Positions 58,121 through 64,000 of a stretch of 64,000 bases of DNA are shown in pieces. The notes beneath the pieces are model-generated. The model did not search any database and was not told where the DNA came from. It saw nothing but the letters and a program-made list of their open reading frames with translations. The position numbers were made by a program, and so were the translations under genes. The stretch comes from Candidatus Microgenomates bacterium (GTDB taxonomy: Bacteria > Patescibacteriota > Microgenomatia > UBA1406 > HO2-37-13b), in contig JANWIV010000003.1 in the NCBI GenBank assembly GCA_025449735.1, forward strand, positions 62,001 through 126,000. Direction: 5' to 3'. The stretch's first letter is position 1; each line of letters starts with the position of its first letter.

Positions 58121-58864
58121 TTATTCCACAAAGGTTTTGGTTATAAAAAATATCAGCATCAATCCCAAAGCAAATGTAAGGGCTTGAAGAAAAGAATTTC
58201 TTTTTTTGAAATCACGATGTAGCTCGGGGATCAAGTCCGCAGAAGCAATATAAATAAAAATCCCGGCAGTGAAACCTAAGGCGACTGGAATCATTTCATG
58301 AAATTGATTTAAGAAATAAAAACCAAAGATCCCACCAAAGACAGCAGTTGCCGCACTAGCCAGATTATAAAATAGCGCTTTTTTGTTGGAAAAACCCGAA
58401 TGAATAAGTACCGAAAAATCAGCCAGCTCCTGCGGAATCTCATGGGCGGCGATCGCAATAGTCGTCGTCAATCCCAAAGCCGGATTAACTAAATATGTCG
58501 CCGCAATAGCAATGCCATCAATAAAATTATGCAGACCATCGCCGAACAAAACCAAAGCCGCAGAAGGATGAATCTTATGCGACTCATCATGGTGATGGTG
58601 ATACCATAGCAAAAATCGCTCCATGAAAAAACCAATCGTCATCCCAATCAATACGGCCGACAAAACTTGATCATGCATATGAGTCTCTAATGCTTCGGGC
58701 AAAATATCGAGGAATGCGGCAGCCAAAAGCACACCGGCGGCAAAACTCACCAAATAGCTTCCAATTCGCTTGGTGTTTATTTTAAAAGCTATCAAACCAG
58801 CCCCAACAAGCGATAACAAGCTGATGAGTAAATTTAATAAAATTATCGTGAGTATTATTGACAT
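58121..58864 (-). CDS. ZIP family metal transporter
   Basis: A 247-residue protein with eight helices. LFGDGLHNFIDGIAIAATYL and AIAAHEIPQELADFSVLIHS carry the His/Asp/Glu residues of helices IV and V, and a short His-rich loop WYHHHHDESHKIH joins helices III and IV. Imports zinc or other divalent metals. Confidence 0.93.
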   Translation of the reverse strand: MSIILTIILLNLLISLLSLVGAGLIAFKINTKRIGSYLVSFAAGVLLAAAFLDILPEALETHMHDQVLSAVLIGMTIGFFMERFLLWYHHHHDESHKIHPSAALVLFGDGLHNFIDGIAIAATYLVNPALGLTTTIAIAAHEIPQELADFSVLIHSGFSNKKALFYNLASAATAVFGGIFGFYFLNQFHEMIPVALGFTAGIFIYIASADLIPELHRDFKKRNSFLQALTFALGLMLIFFITKTFVE

Positions 58865-58904
58865 ATAGAAATGATATAACTTTTAGAGCTATTTATTAAA
58901 AGAA

Positions 58905-60413
58905 TTATAAATGATGATAAACTTCAATGCCGGACTCATCAAAGACTTTTTCAAATTTGGGATTGTTCTTTAGATGAGAGTAATAATAACTGACAATCTC
59001 ATTTTCCTCACCTTCAACTTCTGACTTTTGAATCAAGACATACTCAGCGCTTTCATATCGATCGACACGAGCAATCAGATCCTCCTCGGTCTCCCCTTGC
59101 ACCCCATAAGCAAAATCAAACAAAAAATTATAAAAATGCTTCCGATTGGAAAAATGGGGACCTAAGCGGCCGGTGGCCGATACAGCAATATTTTTATCTT
59201 TCAAAATATCTTGCCAATGCCGAACCACCGCTAGCTTTTCTTGATTGACAGAATAGCGAGCGACCGGTAACGGGCCATCCCGATAAGCCATGGACATACT
59301 CGCGAAAATCAAAATAATAATTAGACTATATGATAATTTTTTCCATGGCAATTTTTTCTGAAGAAAAATTAATAAATTAGACAAGCCATATATAGAGGAA
59401 ATGGTGACGAAAGCAGTAATCAGGGCGGTATATTGATATTGAAGACTGCGAAGGTTGGTATTTTTGGAAAGCAAATTGATTGCCCATTCGGGAGCAGAAA
59501 TTGCCAAGTGAAGCGGCGACAGAAGAGACATAAAAGCCATCGGAGACAAAGTGAGGAAAAAATAGTCAAAGGTACTTTCTTGAGATAGACGTCTTAAATT
59601 CTCGAGCATTTCTGTGGTGTAATAATGACTGGCAAAATGCAGATCGGGTCGATTGATCGGAATTATATAAAACATTACTGTGATGAAAGTCACTGCCCCT
59701 AAAATAATCACCATCAATCCAAATTTCGACTCTTTTTTGCGAAAGCTGAGCTTATCCACCCCCGGGGTGGACACGCTCAAACTTTGCAGAAAAAAATAAA
59801 TTCCCATCATTATTACTGTTAGAGCGACATTTTCTTTGGTCAGGAGGGCGAGCAGTATAAATATGAAGCTTGTCTTAAAATTTTTTATGATGGCTAAATA
59901 AAAAGCGGCGAGAAGCAGAGGCGTCGCAAAAACTACCATATGAACATCATTGATTGTCGTCCACTGCTCCGGAAAATAATTCAAATAAAGAAAAGCGAAT
60001 AAAAGTCCAAATATTTTCGGTGTAATGTTCGCAATTTTTTTCTTTGTAAAGACAAGGGTTGAGAGTAAATATACTGGTATTGCTCCTAATGCCAAAGCCA
60101 CGGTTTGGGCTACTACTAAAGTCTCTGCATCATCATGAAGATAATATAATGGAGACAATAAAACAAAAAAGGGATCAAAATGATAGGCAAACCGACTCAC
60201 AATACCAACTCCTTTATGATCGGTCATCTGCAACATTCTTCCTTGACTGGTGTTGGACGCCACTTGGTTCGCAATCCCTAAATCATAATAATAAGAAGAA
60301 AGACTGCGGTGACGGGCTACTGCGATAGAAGAGAAAATTAATATATAGATGAGGACGGCGAAAAATAGTACAATTTCATATCTGAAGTTCCTAATTTTAT
60401 GAAAAAAACCCAT
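58905..60413 (-). CDS. DUF2079 membrane protein
   Basis: A 502-residue protein. YYDLGIANQVASNTSQGRML near residue 41 and RFAYHFDPFFVLLSPLYYL near residue 71 are the DUF2079 signatures, followed by about ten helices and a soluble C-terminal domain. Related to GT-C enzymes. Its start codon overlaps the start of the divergent glycosyltransferase gene by 15 bp. Confidence 0.85.
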   Translation of the reverse strand: MGFFHKIRNFRYEIVLFFAVLIYILIFSSIAVARHRSLSSYYYDLGIANQVASNTSQGRMLQMTDHKGVGIVSRFAYHFDPFFVLLSPLYYLHDDAETLVVAQTVALALGAIPVYLLSTLVFTKKKIANITPKIFGLLFAFLYLNYFPEQWTTINDVHMVVFATPLLLAAFYLAIIKNFKTSFIFILLALLTKENVALTVIMMGIYFFLQSLSVSTPGVDKLSFRKKESKFGLMVIILGAVTFITVMFYIIPINRPDLHFASHYYTTEMLENLRRLSQESTFDYFFLTLSPMAFMSLLSPLHLAISAPEWAINLLSKNTNLRSLQYQYTALITAFVTISSIYGLSNLLIFLQKKLPWKKLSYSLIIILIFASMSMAYRDGPLPVARYSVNQEKLAVVRHWQDILKDKNIAVSATGRLGPHFSNRKHFYNFLFDFAYGVQGETEEDLIARVDRYESAEYVLIQKSEVEGEENEIVSYYYSHLKNNPKFEKVFDESGIEVYHHL

Positions 60414-61838
60414 ATATATATAATTGTCGCCTTAATTATTTTTATTATACTACGCCTCCCCAGTCTTTTTGAGCCTCATTGGTATGGTGATGAGGGCGTG
60501 TACGCCGCAGTCGCCTATGCACTTGAGCATGGCCGGACTCTCTACACTCAAATCTGGGATAACAAACCACCAGCGATTTATTGGCTCTACACAGTTGCCG
60601 ACTCAGGAAACCGACTTCTCTTTGTACGCACTCTCAATCTCTTTGCTGGTGCCCTCTCCATAGTCCTGATTTATCAACTTGCCAAAATACTCAAACTAAA
60701 AAAAAGCGCCCTTATGATCACCATGGGAACTGCCATTTTTCTCCTTGGCACCCCAATTATTGAAGGAAATATTGGGAATGCCGAAAACTTTTTTCTACCT
60801 TTAGTCTTAGCAGGGTTCATTTTATCTTTAAGACAAACCCGTTTACCCGCCTTTATTGCCGGCATTCTCATGGGAATGGCTTTTTTATTTAAGTTTCATC
60901 CTCTATTTGACACGATTGCAATTGTCATTTTTTTGATATTAACCCCTTGGGATGATTTAAAAGAAAAGAGTATTCACTTGATGAGTTTTTTTATTGGACT
61001 AATTGCGCCGATTTTATTGGTGGCGACCATATTTTTAATATCTCATAATTTAACTGCAGCAATGCAAGCAATTTTTGCCGACAATTTAAGCTATGCCACC
61101 ATATATAACAATACTCATATTAGCAGCACTTTGAAATTTAGTTTGTCCGCCCTCGCAGGCTTGACTCTAACCTATTTATACTTACGCAAAATGCTTAGTG
61201 CTCCAACCTTTTTTATTTCTTTGCTTCTAATTTTTGAGACTTTGGGTGCTTTCCTGTCCAGTCGCCCTTATCGACATTATCTTTTGCAAACAGTCCCAGC
61301 AATCAGTCTTTATGCGGGATTCCTTTATTCTTTCATAAACTCAAAAAAAGCCTCAATTGATAAAATCTTTATTTTATTATTAACGTTAAGTACTGCTCTC
61401 ATTCTTTTATTTGTCTTCAATCAAGGTGAAGGGACAATTGTCAACACCAATCCAATTCCCTATTACAAAAAATTTATATCATTTGCTCAAGATAAAAACA
61501 GGACTTATTTTCTAAATGATGCTGATGAGAAAATCAGTGACATCTCACTTGCATTGCAGCGATTTAATACCGACTCGGTTTATTTTTATTCTAACAATGC
61601 TTGGCTTTATGACCAGTTAAATATTGCTCCTCCGGCTCGATTTGTCGTCGTCTACCACCAACAGCTAGTTGAGGAAGGAGAAGCAAAATTAGCACTCGAC
61701 TTGCAAAATTCCAGCCCTCAAATTATTGCTGTCGACCGGCAAGAACTGATTTCGGTATCTGTGGAAAAATTGCTAAACAATAATTATGAGCTGATGTACG
61801 AAGATGAATTTTTTGATTATTTTCAAAAAAAATATTAA
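60399..61838 (+). CDS. Membrane glycosyltransferase, GT39/ArnT-like
   Basis: A 479-residue protein. EPHWYGDEGVYAAVAYALEH has the Asp-Glu of the external catalytic loop, then LYTQIWDNKPPAIYWLYTV, as in PMT_2/ArnT proteins. Ten or so helices and a soluble C-terminal domain. It reads divergently from the DUF2079 gene with overlapping starts. Confidence 0.85.
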   Translation: MKKTHIYIIVALIIFIILRLPSLFEPHWYGDEGVYAAVAYALEHGRTLYTQIWDNKPPAIYWLYTVADSGNRLLFVRTLNLFAGALSIVLIYQLAKILKLKKSALMITMGTAIFLLGTPIIEGNIGNAENFFLPLVLAGFILSLRQTRLPAFIAGILMGMAFLFKFHPLFDTIAIVIFLILTPWDDLKEKSIHLMSFFIGLIAPILLVATIFLISHNLTAAMQAIFADNLSYATIYNNTHISSTLKFSLSALAGLTLTYLYLRKMLSAPTFFISLLLIFETLGAFLSSRPYRHYLLQTVPAISLYAGFLYSFINSKKASIDKIFILLLTLSTALILLFVFNQGEGTIVNTNPIPYYKKFISFAQDKNRTYFLNDADEKISDISLALQRFNTDSVYFYSNNAWLYDQLNIAPPARFVVVYHQQLVEEGEAKLALDLQNSSPQIIAVDRQELISVSVEKLLNNNYELMYEDEFFDYFQKKY

Positions 61839-61842
61839 ATCC

Positions 61843-61892
61843 TTGACAGCAAATTAATTGCTTGTTATTCTTATGCTTCATAAAGGAGGTGA
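61843..61892 (+). promoter_or_regulatory. Promoter and strong Shine-Dalgarno of a VOC gene
   Basis: TTGACA (61843-61848), 17 bp, TATTCT (61866-61871) and then AAAGGAGGTGA (61882-61892) 6 nt before the ATG at 61899. It is a fully leadered start, unlike most genes in the window. Confidence 0.8.
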
Positions 61893-61898
61893 AAAAAT

Positions 61899-62279
61899 AT
61901 GTTAGGAAATAATCCAATTTGTGCAATATTACCAACTCAGGATTTAGATCGCGCACGAAATTTTTATGTTGACAAACTGGGTCTTCAAGAATCTGGCGAA
62001 TCAATGCCAGGAGGACTCCTCTTGGAAGCAGGAGCTGGAAGCAAGCTTTATATATATGAGCGCGGACCATCGCACGCTGAGCATACCCAAGCAGGATTTA
62101 ATGTGGATAATATTGAATCTATTGTTGATGAAATGACGACGGCTGGCGTCAAATTTGAGCATTATGACAGCTCGCCAATAAAAACCAATGAAAAAGGCAT
62201 CGCTGAGCTTGATGGGGTGAAATCAGCTTGGTTCAAGGATCCGGATGGCAATATTTTGGCGATTAATCAAATGGCCTGA
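61899..62279 (+). CDS. VOC family protein (glyoxalase-like)
   Basis: A 126-residue protein: CAILPTQDLDRARNFYVDKL, GLQESGESMPGGLLLEAGAG and AWFKDPDGNILAINQ. Single VOC domain with plausible metal-binding residues (Glu in the first strand pair, His around HAEHTQAG). Its strong promoter and Shine-Dalgarno suggest high expression. Confidence 0.88.
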   Translation: MLGNNPICAILPTQDLDRARNFYVDKLGLQESGESMPGGLLLEAGAGSKLYIYERGPSHAEHTQAGFNVDNIESIVDEMTTAGVKFEHYDSSPIKTNEKGIAELDGVKSAWFKDPDGNILAINQMA

Positions 62280-62338
62280 AGTAGCAAAGTAGCGGAACTC
62301 ACTTGATTTAAGTATCTCGCTATCGGTAAACTATTGCT

Positions 62339-63529
62339 ATGGGGGAGTTTAAAATACCCAAACTATCAAATAACCGTCAAGCTATTGCTGGCCTCGTCAT
62401 TGTTGGCACCCTTGTTTTGACGGTTATTCTTTCTTCACAACTTTTAGGATTGCAATCGACTAATAAAGCGCTCCATGCGCAAGAGCAAAATACCAAAAAA
62501 TCTTTAGATCAAGTAAAAGAAGAGTTAGAAACACTTAAAAAAGAAGATCAACTGGTCATCAATAAGGCATTGAAGGCAGAAATAGATAATATCCAAAAAG
62601 TCTATAAAAAAGCCGTCGCTACTTATGAAAAACTGTTGGTTTTAAAAGAAAAGACTGATAAAACTGGCTCCTTGGATGACAAATTTGCTGAGGTTTTGTC
62701 GCTTCTTGCGGAGCGAAAATATTCATCGGCAGAGGGAATGCTCACGCTACTAAGCGAAGCTATCGACACTGAATCAGCCAAATATGCTGCCGCTTTTGCG
62801 ATCCCCGCTCAGGTTGCTAGTTCTAACGCCCCGCCTGCTTCAGGTTATAGCAGGCAGAAAGTTGATACTTCAGTGGGATCTTATCTGGTGGACATTGTCG
62901 CCGCCGATCTCAATAGCACCCGAGTGATTGTCGACACGGCCTCCGATGGCACATGTGGAAACGATTGTCCAGTGGCATCTTTAGGCGACTATGCGGGGAG
63001 AAGTGGCGCTTTTGCGGCCATCAATGGCCCTTATTTTTGCCCCGCGAGCTACCCTAGTTGCGCTGGCAAAACCAACTCATTTGATACTCTGCTGATGAAT
63101 AAAAACAAAATCTATTTTAATTCTGATAATAACGTCTACAGCAATGTACCGGTGGTAATTTTCTCAGGAAACTCGGCTCGTTTTATTGGTGCCAGCTCTG
63201 GTTGGGGCAGGGACACTGGCGTTGACTCAGTGATAGCGGCTCAGCCGATGCTGATGAGTGGGGGCGCGAGGGTCTTTGGTGGCGATGGTGAGGTAAAACG
63301 AGAAGGCAAGGGAAGTCGAAGCTTTATCGGTGCCTCGGGCAGTACGGTATATATTGGTGTTGTTCATAATGCTAGTGTCGCAGAAGTCGCCCATGTGCTG
63401 GAGACTTTAGGCGTGCAGAATGCCCTTAATCTCGATAGCGGGGGATCAACCGCGATGATGTGGCAGGGAAAGTATTTGGTAGGTCCGGGCCGAGCTACGC
63501 CTTTTGGAATTCTAGTCACAGGTAAATAA
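62339..63529 (+). CDS. Secreted phosphodiester glycosidase-domain protein
   Basis: A 396-residue protein with an N-terminal signal anchor (AIAGLVIVGTLVLTVILSSQ), a coiled coil (about residues 35-95) and a C-terminal NAGPA-like domain: GAFAAINGPYFCPASYPSCAG, FIGASGSTVYIGVV and NALNLDSGGSTAMMWQGKYL. Members cleave phosphodiester-linked glycans or cell-wall modifications. Likely anchored outside the membrane. Confidence 0.85.
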   Translation: MGEFKIPKLSNNRQAIAGLVIVGTLVLTVILSSQLLGLQSTNKALHAQEQNTKKSLDQVKEELETLKKEDQLVINKALKAEIDNIQKVYKKAVATYEKLLVLKEKTDKTGSLDDKFAEVLSLLAERKYSSAEGMLTLLSEAIDTESAKYAAAFAIPAQVASSNAPPASGYSRQKVDTSVGSYLVDIVAADLNSTRVIVDTASDGTCGNDCPVASLGDYAGRSGAFAAINGPYFCPASYPSCAGKTNSFDTLLMNKNKIYFNSDNNVYSNVPVVIFSGNSARFIGASSGWGRDTGVDSVIAAQPMLMSGGARVFGGDGEVKREGKGSRSFIGASGSTVYIGVVHNASVAEVAHVLETLGVQNALNLDSGGSTAMMWQGKYLVGPGRATPFGILVTGK

Positions 63530-63551
63530 TCCCCGTGGTAAAATATGCTTT

Positions 63552-64000
63552 ATGAAAAAGGCGATTCTTTTAGTGGTGATTTTGCTTTCATTTGCTTTTC
63601 CATCATTTGCTCAGGAAAACGATTACTCTGCTCCAACGAAACAAGAGCAATTTGAAGCCGAAGTGATCAAAATTGACGTCCAAGAAAAACGTCGTTCGTT
63701 AGGTATAGAGCACACATTTCAAAAATTATCTATCGAAGTGATTACTGGTAAATACAAAGGAGAAAAGATGAAGGCCAGTGCTAACGAATTGCCCACTACA
63801 AACATGCACCTTTATCGCGTTGGTGATAAGGTTTTAGTCGCCAAAATTTCCGGAGTGGCTGGGGAACAAATTATGATTTTAGATTACCAACGTCGGGATG
63901 GCATTATGATGTTGACTCTCATTTTTATAATTTTGACACTGCTTATTGGTCGACTTCGCGGTTTAGCTTCTCTGATTGGTCTTGTTTACACATTCTTAAT
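63552..64000 (+). CDS. YibE/F-like membrane protein (partial, C-terminus outside window)
   Basis: Open from ATG 63552 to the window end (149 codons). Signal sequence (MKKAILLVVILLSFAFPSFA), an extracytoplasmic OB-like region (FQKLSIEVITGKYKGEKMKA), then RRDGIMMLTLIFIILTLLIG and GRLRGLASLIGLVYTF, the start of the YibE/F membrane domain. An extended -10 (TGG then TAAAAT) lies 7 nt upstream. Confidence 0.85.
   Translation, partial: MKKAILLVVILLSFAFPSFAQENDYSAPTKQEQFEAEVIKIDVQEKRRSLGIEHTFQKLSIEVITGKYKGEKMKASANELPTTNMHLYRVGDKVLVAKISGVAGEQIMILDYQRRDGIMMLTLIFIILTLLIGRLRGLASLIGLVYTFL

Noticed and set aside
1-64000. CRISPR arrays
   Set aside because: No regularly spaced direct repeats with unique spacers were seen; the repeat family has only five widely spaced copies.
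1-64000. Alternative genetic code with TGA as Gly
   Set aside because: TGA closes many well-defined genes (for example at 4042, 13402, 41100 and 51150), so the standard bacterial code applies.

Overview
The window looks like a chromosomal segment from a low-GC Candidate Phyla Radiation (Patescibacteria) type bacterium. The reasons are AT-rich DNA, short intergenic gaps, many small hypothetical proteins, membrane glycosyltransferases resembling those of that group, and a start-codon habit in which a TATAAT-like -10 box lies only 5-10 nt upstream of the start, implying leaderless or near-leaderless mRNAs. TGA is used as a stop (e.g. 4042, 13402, 51150), so the code is the standard bacterial one. 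The phylum assignment is inference; no rRNA or other phylogenetic marker beyond Obg is present.

Layout: 1-3922 (minus) holds a surface-glycan cluster (two membrane glycosyltransferases, a GT2 enzyme) and a DsbB-like oxidase. 4042-6100 holds Obg and a ferric-reductase-like membrane protein. 6241-10441 is a tight operon of NAD synthetase, a NadD-like/type I phosphoribosyltransferase fusion, an ATP-grasp ligase and a shrunken ATP-grasp paralogue, with no described counterpart known to me. 10460-16093 is a MoxR-type AAA+/von Willebrand factor A operon whose vWA protein also carries an HExxH motif. 16124-28277 is a mosaic of small genes: a radical SAM and methyltransferase pair, an alkyltransferase, an AbrB-Doc toxin-antitoxin pair, MFS, VKOR, VOC proteins, a divergent sigma-like protein, a GC-rich stand-alone cassette (24555-25844), MscL, a pyruvate-kinase-like minimal barrel and CsaA.

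From about 28.3 to 49.1 kb lies a plasticity zone. It starts with a BrnT-BrnA pair and is punctuated by five copies of a roughly 42-bp repeat whose end equals the 3' end of a tRNA-Asn gene (33834-33908). The left part carries a 2H phosphoesterase-like gene and a four-gene cargo (phosphatase, kinase-fold protein, GT4 glycosyltransferase, sugar-phosphate cyclase) suggesting a cyclitol-type pathway. The right part (33.9-49.0 kb) is an integrated element. It has a large serine recombinase whose C-terminus is encoded by the tRNA gene, a second recombinase domain with the catalytic Ser replaced, excisionase-like HTH proteins, and an antiviral operon: Mod and Res of a type III restriction system, an OLD-family ATPase/TOPRIM nuclease, a DUF262-DUF1524-HEPN protein (apparently frameshifted) and a Cas4/RecB-like nuclease. 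Small membrane proteins and a long structured non-coding segment (about 47.5-47.9 kb) follow.

50-64 kb returns to backbone: a copper operon (CsoR, small His-tailed membrane protein, CopA, DsbD/cupredoxin fusion, HMA protein) with a CsoR-type operator, then an acyltransferase, HAD phosphatase, MsrA, ZIP transporter, two oppositely directed membrane proteins whose starts overlap, a VOC protein with an unusually strong Shine-Dalgarno, a phosphodiester glycosidase and the beginning of a YibE/F protein.
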